A stretch of 64,000 bases of DNA from Eubacteriales bacterium (GTDB taxonomy: Bacteria; Bacillota; Clostridia; Oscillospirales; Oscillospiraceae), in contig JAUNPV010000011.1 in the NCBI GenBank assembly GCA_030536515.1, positions 16,883 through 80,882 of the forward strand. The letters run 5' to 3'. Both the position numbers and the translations under genes were made by a program. The notes under the pieces are model-generated. The model had not been told where the DNA came from. It did not search any database and saw nothing but the letters and a program-made list of their open reading frames with translations. Shown piece by piece: positions 42,540 to 51,740 of this stretch (the stretch's first letter is position 1; each line of letters starts with the position of its first letter).

Positions 42540-44169
42540 AGCCCCTCAGCTCCCGCAGCCGTCCGTTTTCCATTTCGATGACCCGGTTGAAGCCTTGCAG
42601 GGACCCGGGGGCGGTGTCGTGGGTCGCTGCCACCAGAATGTCGCATTGTAAATTGTGAATGGTGTCCTCCACCTGCTGTTTGGACTGGCCGTCCAGGCCC
42701 GTGGTGGGCTCGTCCAGCAGCACCAGTCCAGCCCGCTGGTGCAGGACCCTGGCCAGGTCCAGCCGCCGCTCCTCTCCGCCGGACAGAGCCTCCCGCTCCC
42801 TTCCCACGGCCATTTCCGGGCGGCCGCCCCGGCCCTGATACCAGGGCATCAGGTTGGCAGCTTTCAAAACCCGCTCCAACTCCTCCGGGTCCGGCTCTCC
42901 CCGGAACAGGCTGACGTTCTCCCACAGGGAGCCGTCAAACACAAAGGTTTTCTGTTCCAGCAGCGCCGCCCTTTCCCGGAAGGCCCCATAGCCATATTCG
43001 TGCAGGGGCAGCCCGTTGATGCGGCAGCTCCCCTCCCCCTCCCACAGCCCCGCCAGGGCCTTCAAAAGGGTGGATTTTCCGGAGCCGCTTTTGCCCACCA
43101 GAGCCACACGGTCCCCCCGGTGCAGGGTCAGGCAAATATCGTCCAGCAGTCGCCTTTCCCCTGGGCTGTAGGACAGGTGCTCCAGGGAAATTTCGTCAAT
43201 CTGCCCCAGGCCCCGGCTTCCCCACCGGGTCTGCTCCTCCGGCTGCCCGTCCAGGAAGTCCAGCAGCCGCTTGCACACGGCCTGGGCCCCGATGGTGGCA
43301 GAATACCGCTCGCTGATAATCTGGGCCGGTCCGGCCACGAAGGTCATCAGCTGGGAAAAGGTAATCAGCAGCGGCAGGGTGAGCAGCTGTTTCTGGACAA
43401 AAAACAGCCCCACCACCCAGGTTCCCAGGAAAACCAGATTCCCGCAGCCGTAGGCCCCGGCATACAGCAGGCTCTGCATCCGGCTGTAGCGAATTTCCTT
43501 GGTGCACAGGGCCTCATTGCGCTGGCGGTGTTCCCGGTTTCTGTGGGAAAAGCGGTGGAAAATCTTCAATGTGGTGTAGCCGTTCAGAATTTGGTCCACG
43601 CTGGAAAGATAGGCCGCCTTCGCCTGCTGGGCCTCCTCCTTGGCGTGCTGCAATTTTCCTTCCGTCAGCTTGGGAAAGGCCACCAGGAGGATACTGACCC
43701 CGCTGATAAGCACCGTCATCACCGGCTGAATGCGCAGTGAGCACGCCAGCGCCAGGGCCAGACAGCACAGCTGAAAATGGATGGCCCCCAGGGAATCCAG
43801 ATATTCCCGCTCCACCGTGCCGGTGTCGTTGTAAATGAGGGAGGTATACCAGCCGTTGTCATGGCGGCACTTCGTTTCCAGCGGGAGCGCTTCGATTTTG
43901 CAAATCAGGTCCATTCGGATATCCCGCCCGATTTTCTGCACCGCCGCATCCCGGGTATATTGGAGCAGAAAATCCAGCAGGGTTTGGATGCCCACATAGC
44001 ACACCGCGCCCCCCGCCATGCGCCACACCCGCTGGGCGCTCCCCGCAAAGGCCGCATTCGCAAAGTTCCCCAGCAGAAGCGACAGATACACCGAGGACGC
44101 CGCCGCCAGAAGGTTGGAAATCCCCAGCGCAACCAGGGCCTTCGCCGATTTTCGATAATACCGCCTCAT
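42538..44169 (-). CDS. ABC transporter with fused membrane and ATPase domains
   Basis: Half-size exporter of 543 residues: six helices (about 1-300) and an ATPase domain with Walker A LVGKSGSGKST, signature LSGGEERR and Walker B LVLLDEPTTG. No second half-transporter gene is nearby, so a homodimer is likely. The ATG at 44169 (GGAGG upstream) overlaps the stop of the AraC-type regulator gene by four bases, so regulator and exporter are one operon. With a GyrI-like drug-binding regulator, efflux of a toxic compound is a reasonable guess. Confidence 0.88.
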   Translation of the reverse strand: MRRYYRKSAKALVALGISNLLAAASSVYLSLLLGNFANAAFAGSAQRVWRMAGGAVCYVGIQTLLDFLLQYTRDAAVQKIGRDIRMDLICKIEALPLETKCRHDNGWYTSLIYNDTGTVEREYLDSLGAIHFQLCCLALALACSLRIQPVMTVLISGVSILLVAFPKLTEGKLQHAKEEAQQAKAAYLSSVDQILNGYTTLKIFHRFSHRNREHRQRNEALCTKEIRYSRMQSLLYAGAYGCGNLVFLGTWVVGLFFVQKQLLTLPLLITFSQLMTFVAGPAQIISERYSATIGAQAVCKRLLDFLDGQPEEQTRWGSRGLGQIDEISLEHLSYSPGERRLLDDICLTLHRGDRVALVGKSGSGKSTLLKALAGLWEGEGSCRINGLPLHEYGYGAFRERAALLEQKTFVFDGSLWENVSLFRGEPDPEELERVLKAANLMPWYQGRGGRPEMAVGREREALSGGEERRLDLARVLHQRAGLVLLDEPTTGLDGQSKQQVEDTIHNLQCDILVAATHDTAPGSLQGFNRVIEMENGRLRELRG

Positions 44170-45071
44170 GTCGCTGCCTCCACCGGCAGCCACAGCTCCA
44201 CATAGTGGGAATGAGCCGCCGCCTCATTGCCCTTTTCGAAGGGCCAGTGGACAATGGCAAGCTCCGGGGCCTGGGCCAGGCGATAGCCCGAGCCGGGCAG
44301 CCACTGGGTCACCACCCTGTACCGCAATTCATCCTGGAGGTCGCAGGGCCACTGGCAGCGGGGTGTCTCGCAGACCAGGTAGGTCTGGGGCGGAATTTCG
44401 ATTTCCTCAAACCGCTCTGCCTCCGGCCCCAGGTCCTCCCTGCACACGTCCCAGTAGTCCACCTTGGCGGCATAACAGAAGTCGTAGCCATCGGGGCCGA
44501 TGTTCTGCACCACCTCGTAGGTGGTAAAGCAGTCCCCGGCCATGCCGTGAAGGAGGTACTGCTCCAGCCGGCTCTCGCAGGCGAAAATATGCTCCTGCAT
44601 CCACCGCTCGTCCCCATCGGGCGTGCCGGTGAACCGCCGCCGGATGCCCACAAGGGTCATGGCGGGGCTTTTTACAATTCTGTGTTCCGTGGTGCTTCCG
44701 CCTTCCAGAGATACCTTCACGGACAGGCGGGAAAAGGATTTCAGTCTGGCCCCCGGCTCCCGGGCGGCCGAGGGGGTGATGCCGTGGAATTTGGCGAAGG
44801 CCTTGGCGAAGCTGTCGGGGCTGTCGTAGCCGTATTCCATAGCCGCCTCGATGACCTTGGTATTCCCCTCCGCCAGCTCCCGGCCCGCCAGGGTCAGCCG
44901 CCGCAGGCGGATGTACTCCCCCAGGGTGTAGCCGCAGAGGATGGAGAACACCCGCTGAAAATGATAGGGCGAGGAATAGCTGATGCGTCCCAGCTCCTCA
45001 TAGTCGATGTCCTCGCAGATGTGGTCCTCGATATAGTCCAGGGCCCGCTGAATTCCTGTTATCCAATCCAT
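44166..45071 (-). CDS. AraC-family regulator with GyrI-like effector domain
   Basis: Protein of 301 residues. The N-terminal AraC double helix-turn-helix (about 8-105) contains ELGRISYSSPYHFQRVFSILCGYTLGEYIRLRRL and GYDSPDSFAKAFAKFHGITP; the C-terminal half (about 128-300) is an effector-binding SRPBCC/GyrI-like domain ending HYVELWLPV. This Rob-like layout is common in drug-responsive activators. It overlaps the ABC exporter gene it probably controls. Confidence 0.92.
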   Translation of the reverse strand: MDWITGIQRALDYIEDHICEDIDYEELGRISYSSPYHFQRVFSILCGYTLGEYIRLRRLTLAGRELAEGNTKVIEAAMEYGYDSPDSFAKAFAKFHGITPSAAREPGARLKSFSRLSVKVSLEGGSTTEHRIVKSPAMTLVGIRRRFTGTPDGDERWMQEHIFACESRLEQYLLHGMAGDCFTTYEVVQNIGPDGYDFCYAAKVDYWDVCREDLGPEAERFEEIEIPPQTYLVCETPRCQWPCDLQDELRYRVVTQWLPGSGYRLAQAPELAIVHWPFEKGNEAAAHSHYVELWLPVEAAT

Positions 45072-45168
45072 GTTTCCGCCTCCTGTCTGGGGTTATCTTA
45101 TCACATCGGAATCCACACTGCCCGACTTTTCGTGCGAAGATGTGTCGGACTTTTTTATACTAATTTTT

Positions 45169-45354
45169 AATAAAACGATTTATCGTTTTATTGGGCGGCA
45201 GAATGCCGCCTAATCGCCGCAGGCGATTAAAAATGCAGTCAATACGTTTCTTTGGGGCGTTTCGGAGGAATAAGAAAAACTTGTTTTTCTTATTTCGGCG
45301 GAAAGCCCCCAGCCGTCAGGCTGGCTAATAAAAATCTTGTTAAAGATTTTTATT
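45169..45354. repeat. Array of contiguous stem-loops
   Basis: Back-to-back hairpins with almost no spacer: AATAAAACG/CGTTTTATT (45169-45192), GGCGGC/GCCGCC (45194-45210), TAATCGCC/GGCGATTA (45211-45229), AATAAGAAAAAC/GTTTTTCTTATT (45269-45294) inside a GGGGC-TTTC/GAAAGCCCC clamp (45254-45309), AGCC/GGCT (45311-45326), AATAAAAATCTT/AAGATTTTTATT (45327-45354). AT-rich and GC-rich stems alternate. Confidence 0.75.
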
Positions 45355-45415
45355 AAGAAATAGTATTATATTATCATTGTTTTTGAAAATTGTCATGGGG
45401 TTTTAGGCAGCAGAA

Positions 45416-45457
45416 CACCCCGCCCCATTTGTTGAAAATGGGGCGGGGTGCGTTTTT
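45416..45457 (+). terminator. Orphan terminator
   Basis: CACCCCGCCCCATTT pairs with AAATGGGGCGGGGTG, then CGTTTTT. It faces plus with no plus-strand gene upstream, so it may end an RNA covering the hairpin array. Confidence 0.85.
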
Positions 45458-45711
45458 GGGCGGAGTTCTTCGCCGTCTCTGACTTTCTGCGAATACCCTT
45501 TTGTGCTTATCGGCTTGACTCAGCTTGTCATTGCGAGCCCAGTGGTGCTGGCCGCAGGGATTCAAAATCTCTATTTTTGCCAGTGGCAGGTATCACGCAA
45601 TGCAGCGCAGACCTGTGGCAGTCCGTTTCCCATGCTTTCCTATGGAAAGCATGGGCGGCGGCCTGGGGGCAGGCCGCCCTACAGTCTTTACTGAGTCATC
45701 ATAAGCACATT

Positions 45712-47178
45712 TTACATGGCACCCTTGCGGCCCAGGACTACCTTGATTGTCTCAAAGAGGATGCGGAAGTCCAGGCCGATGTCCCAATTGCTGATGTAGC
45801 GCATATCCAGCTTGACCACGTCCTCGAAGTTGGTGATTTCGCTGCGGCCGCTGACCTGCCACATTCCGGTGATGCCCGGGCGGAAGGCCATTCTGGCCCG
45901 GTGGTGGAGCTGGTATTTTTCCCACTCGTCCAGCGTGGGGGGCCGGGTGCCCACCAGGGACATATCGCCCTTGAGGACGTTGAAGAACTGGGGCAGCTCA
46001 TCAATGCTCCAGTCCCGGATGTAGTTGCCGATGCCCTTTTTCACCGTGCCGTCGGGGAGCAGCTTGCTGCCGATAATCCGGGGGTCAAAGTCCAGCTTGA
46101 ACATCATGCCATCGGAGACACGGTTCTGCTCCATCAGCTCTTTTTTCCGCTTTTCCGCGTCCATGACCATGGAGCGCATTTTGTAAATGGTGAAAATCTT
46201 GCCGTTGCGGCCCACCCGCTTCTGCTTGAAGATGATGGGGCCCGGGGACTGAATGTAAATCATGGGCCCCACGATTGCCAGGGCCACGCCGCAAATCAGG
46301 CAGCCCACCAGGCCGCCGGCAATGTCAATGGCCCGCTTCAGCACCGCCTGGCGCAGGGACACAATTTTCAGGGAGTCGGTGAGCACCGTGTATCCGGCGA
46401 ACCTCTCCACCAGCTGGTTCCGGCCGGAGTTTTGCAGCCCCAGGCCGATGACCCGGTGGACCACCACGCCGGCGCTGGCAATCTGCTCCAGCTGCTGGCT
46501 GAAGCCGTCGCTGCCGCCGTAGACCAGGTGCTCCTCGCCCACCACCAGCAGCTCGTCCACCCAGTTGGTACAGATGTAGTCCGCCACGGTCCTGCTGTCC
46601 GCCACCACGGGGATGCCGCCGACGGATTTGTCATCGCAGGCATCCAGCATCACCAGCCCCGTCACCCGGGGCAGGCCGTAGGCGTTGCTGCACAGCTGGG
46701 CCAGCACCGCCTCCGCATCCGCCCGGTTGACGGCCACCAGCATAGCGTCGCTGCCCCGGGCGCCGCTGCTGGTTTTCAGCAGCCGCTTCCACAGGCAGCG
46801 CACCAGGAAATTCAGCACCAGGTAGATTACGCCGGTCAGGCCCATGACGATGCGGGAAAAATCATCGCCGCTCTGGAGCACGAACAGGTAAAAGGTGGCC
46901 GCCAGGGTCACCAGGACAGCGCTTTCGCAGCAGCTGCGAAGCTCCCGCCAGTAGCCCCGGTGCAGCACCCCCTTGAGCAGGCTCGACATCATCAAAAGCA
47001 GCGCGTCCGCCCCCATCAGCACCAGGGCGATGCTGCGGTAAACCATGCCGTTGTAGGGATTGCTGAGCCAGCCATGCCGGAGCCAATACGCCAGGACGAA
47101 GCTAAGCTGTAAGGTCAGCAGGTCGCAGACCATGAAGTCCAAATGCTTCACCCAGCCGCCGCTGATTCTTCTATACAT
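45712..47178 (-). CDS. Polyprenyl-phosphate sugar phosphotransferase (WbaP-like)
   Basis: Membrane priming enzyme of 488 residues that transfers a sugar phosphate from UDP-sugar to undecaprenyl phosphate to start exopolysaccharide or capsule synthesis. Four to five N-terminal helices, a Rossmann-like middle part (about 140-260) and the C-terminal bacterial sugar transferase domain are present, with KRAIDI, FKQKRVGRNGKIFTIYKMRSM, SIDELPQFFNVLKGDMSLVGTRP and RPGITGMWQVSGR. The ATG at 47178 has GGAGG 8 bases upstream. No glycosyltransferase genes lie nearby. Confidence 0.93.
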   Translation of the reverse strand: MYRRISGGWVKHLDFMVCDLLTLQLSFVLAYWLRHGWLSNPYNGMVYRSIALVLMGADALLLMMSSLLKGVLHRGYWRELRSCCESAVLVTLAATFYLFVLQSGDDFSRIVMGLTGVIYLVLNFLVRCLWKRLLKTSSGARGSDAMLVAVNRADAEAVLAQLCSNAYGLPRVTGLVMLDACDDKSVGGIPVVADSRTVADYICTNWVDELLVVGEEHLVYGGSDGFSQQLEQIASAGVVVHRVIGLGLQNSGRNQLVERFAGYTVLTDSLKIVSLRQAVLKRAIDIAGGLVGCLICGVALAIVGPMIYIQSPGPIIFKQKRVGRNGKIFTIYKMRSMVMDAEKRKKELMEQNRVSDGMMFKLDFDPRIIGSKLLPDGTVKKGIGNYIRDWSIDELPQFFNVLKGDMSLVGTRPPTLDEWEKYQLHHRARMAFRPGITGMWQVSGRSEITNFEDVVKLDMRYISNWDIGLDFRILFETIKVVLGRKGAM

Positions 47179-47296
47179 TTCTCTTTCCTCCCAGGATTTT
47201 TCTTTCTGTAGGCTTATCCGCACCAATCACACGCCGTCACTCTGCGAAGCCCTCAGGCGGCGAAGAATGGCAGGGCAATTCGTGCCGATCAGCAGA

Positions 47297-48697
47297 TTAT
47301 TTCACCAAAATGCTGCCTGCCAGGGGGATGCCGTATTGGCGGCACAGGGCCGCCTCCCGCTGGAGCTGGACCTTGGTGGTGGCGTTGAGCCTGACCAGCA
47401 GCACCGCCTGGTTCTCCCGGCCCAGGGCGGCCAAAGTCTTGGCATCCTGGCCCAGCAGGCCCATGGCGGCGACGCCCAGGGCATCCGCCGTCTTTTTCAG
47501 GTGCTCGTCCGACGTATCGTAAAGGACCACGGCCCTTTCCAGCTTATCCACCGCCGCACCTGCGTACCCCGCCGGCACCGCCGCCGGGAAGCTCCGGGCC
47601 GCCATAGCATCCAGCCGGCGGTCAACGGCGCACTTGGCAGGGCTGCCGCTGTCAATCAGGGCCAGCACGTTCCGGCCGGTCAGCTGGACCGCCTCGTCGG
47701 GGGTCTTTACTGCACCGCTCATCAGATATGCCACCACATACCAGGCCACCGCCAGGAAGCCGAAGGCCACGGTCACAAGAACGGGCTTTTTCAGAGGGTT
47801 GTCCGGGAACAGCGCACCGGTCACGGCAATGGTCTTGCCGGGGACCACGTTCTCCTCGTAGAAGGCAAACTCCTCCTCGTTCAGCTCCTTTTCCAGGGTG
47901 GAGTAGGTTTTGTAGGCCTCGTTGAGCTCATTGAGGATGGCGTTCTGCTCGGCCAGGAGGGTGGGAACTGCGCCCTCGGTCACTGTCTTACTCACATTGG
48001 TCAGGGTGAAGCTCTGATTTTCGCTGAGGGATTCCTCCAGTGCCAGCACCATGGTGTCCAGGAAGTCCAGAGCCTGCTGGACACGGACCCGCTCCGCCCC
48101 GAAAACCGTCACCGTCAGGCTCATTTTCTCCTTGACGGAGACCATGTCCAGCTGGTTCTCGCCGATGACTAGGGTGTCGGTCTTTTTATCGGTCCAATGG
48201 CGGACCATTTTGTCCAGGTCCATCTCGTCGGTGATATTCAAAATCTTGCACAGCTCCAGCCGGGCCGCCCCATCGTTGAAGGCGGCATCAAGATATGCGC
48301 CCATCAGGTCGGGGTCCTTGCACTTGGACAGGTAGTACACGCTTTCGCCAGTGAACACGTGGTCGCTTTTCAGCTTCATAAACGGAGAGCTTTCCACGTA
48401 GGTTTTCTGCTTTTCGTACTGCTTGCGGTGGGCGGCGGTGAGCTCCATTTTTTCCAGCAGCGCCGCATCCTCCCGGGACAGCTTGTCCAGGTTCTTATCC
48501 TCCTGACCCTCCCGGAAGGACAGCAGGTTTGCCCCCTCCCGGTCCAGCCACTGGGGAACCCACTGCCACAGGCAGCCCAGCAGGCAGCCAATCAGGGCAA
48601 TCAGGATGATGCTTCTCCACTTCTTTAAAATACACGCCGCCATATGGGCAAGATCAATGGTGATCTCATCGTCATACTGTGTTTCTCTTGTTTCCAT
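47297..48697 (-). CDS. Wzz/YveK-like polysaccharide chain-length protein
   Basis: Membrane protein of 466 residues: N-terminal helix (about 28-47, IILIALIGCLLGCLWQW), a long extracellular region with helical segments (about 50-300) and a second helix (about 310-330), then a cytoplasmic tail of about 130 residues without a kinase Walker A motif. This is the polysaccharide co-polymerase (Wzz) topology with a degenerate tail. It is co-directional with, and 118 bp upstream of, the priming transferase, so the pair forms a short two-gene operon. Confidence 0.82.
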   Translation of the reverse strand: METRETQYDDEITIDLAHMAACILKKWRSIILIALIGCLLGCLWQWVPQWLDREGANLLSFREGQEDKNLDKLSREDAALLEKMELTAAHRKQYEKQKTYVESSPFMKLKSDHVFTGESVYYLSKCKDPDLMGAYLDAAFNDGAARLELCKILNITDEMDLDKMVRHWTDKKTDTLVIGENQLDMVSVKEKMSLTVTVFGAERVRVQQALDFLDTMVLALEESLSENQSFTLTNVSKTVTEGAVPTLLAEQNAILNELNEAYKTYSTLEKELNEEEFAFYEENVVPGKTIAVTGALFPDNPLKKPVLVTVAFGFLAVAWYVVAYLMSGAVKTPDEAVQLTGRNVLALIDSGSPAKCAVDRRLDAMAARSFPAAVPAGYAGAAVDKLERAVVLYDTSDEHLKKTADALGVAAMGLLGQDAKTLAALGRENQAVLLVRLNATTKVQLQREAALCRQYGIPLAGSILVK

Positions 48698-48736
48698 GTT
48701 GCGTATCCTTTCTTACGAATCGTTATATCCTTCTTG

Positions 48737-48765
48737 ATTATACTATACATAGATTTGATTTTCAA
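48737..48765 (-). promoter_or_regulatory. Promoter of the Wzz/WbaP pair
   Basis: Minus strand TTGAAA (48760-48765), 17 bp, TATAAT (48737-48742). The rest of 48698-49073 shows only a -10-like TACAAT at 49001-49006 for the divergent PRPP synthetase gene and nothing else. Confidence 0.78.
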
Positions 48766-49073
48766 GTGGAATCCTATGGTTTTTCTCACTTTCGCCGGGA
48801 AAACGCTGCTTGTCTCCCGGTGGGCGTTCCGGCGGCGGGTATAGTAGGTTTCGATAAAGTTTCGTGGGGCCGGGGTGAAAGGGGACGCATTTTTTGGGCA
48901 ATAATCACAGTTCCTCCCTTGATATTTTGTCCGGGATGGACATTTTGCAGAATCTGTCGAAAACTCCCGAATTGGGTATGGAACTTCTGAAAAAATGTGA
49001 TACAATGAAATTGTAAATAATACGAAATTTGTCCCATCATAGAAACCGCTTACAAATGGAGGAACAATGATTT

Positions 49074-50222
49074 ATGTTTAGCAAAAGCCCGAATCCCAGC
49101 ACCTTCTTTAACCCCGCCTCTCAGGTGGCCCATCTGGCGCTGATTGCCTGTCCCGGCGCTGAGGAGCTGACCCAGCTGGTGGACAGCCACCTGGTCGCCT
49201 GGGCCAGGGAGGTCGGGATTGACAAGGAGACCTTCCAGATTGGCTGCGACTGCCCCCGGTTCCAGAGCGGCGACGCCAAGGGCCTGGTGACGGAGTCCGT
49301 CCGGGGCGATGACATCTACCTGGTCTGCGACCCCGGCAACTACAGCCTTACCTACAACCTCTTTGGCAACGAGAACCATATGTCCCCCGACGACCACTTC
49401 GCCAACCTGAAGCGGCTCATCCAGGCCGTGGCCGGCCGGGCCCACCGGGTCACCGTCATCATGCCCTCCCTCTACGGCGGCCGCCAGCACCGGCGCATCG
49501 CCCGGGAGAGCCTGGACTGCGCCGTGGCCCTCCAGGAGCTCCAGGCCATGGGCGTTTCCAACATCATCACCTTCGATGCCCACGACCCCCGGATGATGAA
49601 CGCCGTGCCCCTGATGAGCTTCGACAATGTGATGCCCACCTACCAGGTCCTCAAGACCCTGCTCCACCGGATGCCCGAGCTGAGCTTCGACAAGGACAGC
49701 TTCATCGTCATCAGCCCCGACGAGGGCGCCATCAGCCGGAATATGTACTTCTCCTCGGTGCTGGGCTGCAACCTGGGTATGTTCTACAAGCGCCGGGACT
49801 ACACCCGGGTGGTCAACGGCCGCAACCCCATCGTGGCCCACGAGTATCTGGGCGAGAGCGTGGAGGGCAAGACCGTGTTCATCGCCGACGACATCATCGC
49901 CTCCGGCGAGAGTATGCTGGAGGTGGCCCGGGAGCTGCGCAAGCGGGGCGCCAAGCACATCATCGCCAACGCCACCTTCCCCCTGTTCACCAGCGGCCTT
50001 GCAAAATTCGACAAGGCCGTGGAGGACGGCACCCTCACCGCCGTCCTGGGCACCAACCTGACCTACCGCCAGCCGGAGCTTCTGAGCCGCCCCTGGTACT
50101 TCGACGTGGACTGCTCCAAATACACCGCCTACTTCGTAGCCGCCATCAACCACGATATGTCCGTCAGCTCCATCATCGACCCCATCAAGAAGATTGAAGC
50201 CCTGCTGGGAAGCAGAAAGTAA
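49074..50222 (+). CDS. prs: Ribose-phosphate pyrophosphokinase, long form
   Basis: Makes PRPP from ribose 5-phosphate and ATP for nucleotide, His and Trp synthesis. Length is 382 residues, some 65 more than classical bacterial enzymes. The PRPP-binding loop VFIADDIIASGESMLE, the flexible-loop region GGRQHRR and the FDAHDPRMMN metal motif are present. The extra length is spread over the N-terminus and inserts, as in a second clostridial Prs type. An ATG four codons upstream (49067) opens a 4-codon frame that overlaps the true start and lies nearer the GGAGGA site. Confidence 0.92.
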   Translation: MFSKSPNPSTFFNPASQVAHLALIACPGAEELTQLVDSHLVAWAREVGIDKETFQIGCDCPRFQSGDAKGLVTESVRGDDIYLVCDPGNYSLTYNLFGNENHMSPDDHFANLKRLIQAVAGRAHRVTVIMPSLYGGRQHRRIARESLDCAVALQELQAMGVSNIITFDAHDPRMMNAVPLMSFDNVMPTYQVLKTLLHRMPELSFDKDSFIVISPDEGAISRNMYFSSVLGCNLGMFYKRRDYTRVVNGRNPIVAHEYLGESVEGKTVFIADDIIASGESMLEVARELRKRGAKHIIANATFPLFTSGLAKFDKAVEDGTLTAVLGTNLTYRQPELLSRPWYFDVDCSKYTAYFVAAINHDMSVSSIIDPIKKIEALLGSRK

Positions 50223-50236
50223 GAATTCAAAAAGTC

Positions 50237-50267
50237 CCCTCACCAAAAGTTGGTGAGGGGTTTTTTA
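50237..50267 (+). terminator. Terminator after prs
   Basis: CCCCTCACCAA pairs with TTGGTGAGGGG, then T6. Confidence 0.94.
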
Positions 50268-50387
50268 GCCTGAAAAACCTAATAGAAACGGAAAGCCCCG
50301 GGACAATAGCTTCCCCTGGGGCGGTGCTCTGCGCAGCAGATTAAAATAGAACGATTGCCAGTGGCAATCGCTCTTTAATTCATTAGC

Positions 50388-50535
50388 AGTCACCAGTGCG
50401 CACACTGGTGGCTGATGAGGGATGGCGATATGTTGGACGTAGAATGCATCTACGTAAATTCGTGCATAAATTAGGCTGTCGCCATCCCTCATCCGTCACG
50501 CCTGCGGCGTGCCACCTTCCCCCCGGGGGAAGGTA
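50388..50535. repeat. Family A element lacking its left end
   Basis: Starts at the tag hairpin CACCAGTGCGCACACTGGTG, then TGATGAGGGATGGCGA, an inverted copy, tag CACGCCTGCGGCGTG and the GCCACCTTCCCCCC...GGTAT end. The remaining parts of the 573-bp gap 50223-50795 hold GGACAGCC-type and GCTCCGTC...GACGGAG hairpins and no gene. Confidence 0.8.
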
Positions 50536-50746
50536 TTGGGTTGCGGCGACGTCCCCATGTGCGTAGGGACAGCCCTTGCGGCTGTCCGGGTAGGCTGATT
50601 TTTTGATTACAAAAAATTGCTCCGTCCCTACCTACCACAGCGTGACGGAGTAATTTCCTAAACAAACTGGGGGTGACACCGTTCGTTGGCGTCCCTTCTG
50701 TATTTATATTACCACATCCAGCCTGCAAATGCAAGCCGGATTTTCT

Positions 50747-50793
50747 GGAAAAACCATCCCAAGCCGGTTTTGTCGGCTCGGGATGGTTTTTTG
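50747..50793 (-). terminator. Terminator of the nucleoside ABC operon
   Basis: AACCATCCC...GGGATGGTT with inner GCCGG/TCGGC stem; T-rich on both sides, so it works for the minus-strand operon. Confidence 0.88.
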
Positions 50794-50795
50794 TA

Positions 50796-51740
50796 TTATC
50801 TGCTTCCCTTGTCGTAGGGGATGCCCTCGGCCTTGGGGGCCCGGGATTTTTTGGAGGTGAAGGCCAGAATCACCAGGGAGATGATGTACGGCAGCATATT
50901 GTACACCACGCTGGGCAGATTCAGCGCCAGCAGGAAGCCGAAGCCGGAGTACACATTGCCCAGGGCCCGGAAGAAGCCGAACAGAATGGATGCCAGGGCG
51001 ATTTTCAGGGGGTGCCAGGCGCCGAAAATCATAACCGCCAGAGCAAGGAAGCCGAAGCCCGCCACGCCGTACTCAAACTTCCACACGCTGACACCGGCGG
51101 TGATATACACGATGCCGCCCAGGCCGGCCAGGAGGCCCGAAATCAGCACGCCTGCATAGCGCATTTTGTAGACGTTGATGCCCACGGAGTCGGCTGCCTG
51201 GGGATGCTCGCCGCAGGCCCGGAGCCGCAGGCCGAAGCGGGTCTTGTACAGGGCCACGTAGGCGGCAATCAGGCACACCACCGCCGCCACCATGAACCAG
51301 TTGAACTCAAAGCTGCCCAGCCGCACCAGGAACAGGTCCTTGCTGTGGGCGTAGGATATGTCGGAGGACACGTCGTTGCCCTTGGAGGCCAGGGTGTTCA
51401 TGGCCTTGACGGCCACGGTGGCCCCGGCGGTGGCCAGCATATTCATGGCCGTGCCGGTGATGGTCTGGTCCGCCTTGAAGTTGATGGCCGCCACGGCCAG
51501 CAGCAGGGAGAACACCATGCCGAACAGAGCGCTGACCAGAATGGTGGTCAGCACCATCACAGGCGCTCCCAGGGTCACCGGCAGGAACTTCATCACCAGT
51601 GCGCCGCCCAGAGCGCCCACCACCATGGTGCCCTCCAGGCCGATGTTGATAACGCCGCTGCGCTCGGCAAAGCAGCCGCCCAGGGCCACCAGCATCAGCA
51701 CCGAGGCAAACAGCAGGGTGTATTGCAGCAGAAGGATCAT
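50796..51740 (-). CDS. Nucleoside ABC transporter permease (NupQ-like)
   Basis: Membrane subunit of 314 residues with nine to ten helices. The segments GGCFAERSGVINIGLEGTMVVGALGG and GINVYKMRYAGVLISGLLAGLGG are those of BMP-type nucleoside/purine permeases (YufQ/NupQ). Last gene of the operon; its start overlaps the first permease gene by four bases. It should pair with that permease to form the channel. Confidence 0.93.
   Translation of the reverse strand: MILLLQYTLLFASVLMLVALGGCFAERSGVINIGLEGTMVVGALGGALVMKFLPVTLGAPVMVLTTILVSALFGMVFSLLLAVAAINFKADQTITGTAMNMLATAGATVAVKAMNTLASKGNDVSSDISYAHSKDLFLVRLGSFEFNWFMVAAVVCLIAAYVALYKTRFGLRLRACGEHPQAADSVGINVYKMRYAGVLISGLLAGLGGIVYITAGVSVWKFEYGVAGFGFLALAVMIFGAWHPLKIALASILFGFFRALGNVYSGFGFLLALNLPSVVYNMLPYIISLVILAFTSKKSRAPKAEGIPYDKGSR

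Larger units (their letters stand above)
45072..45711. other. Gene-free region with hairpin array and repeats
   Basis: 640 bp. From left: an inverted repeat CCGAC...GTCGG around TTCGTGCGAA (45122-45149), a hairpin array (45169-45354), an orphan plus-strand terminator (45416-45457), a degenerate family C unit (from 45527), the hairpin CCCATGCTTTCC...GGAAAGCATGGG and GGCGGCCTGGGGGCAGGCCGCC (45655-45682). No open frame is convincing. Confidence 0.7.
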
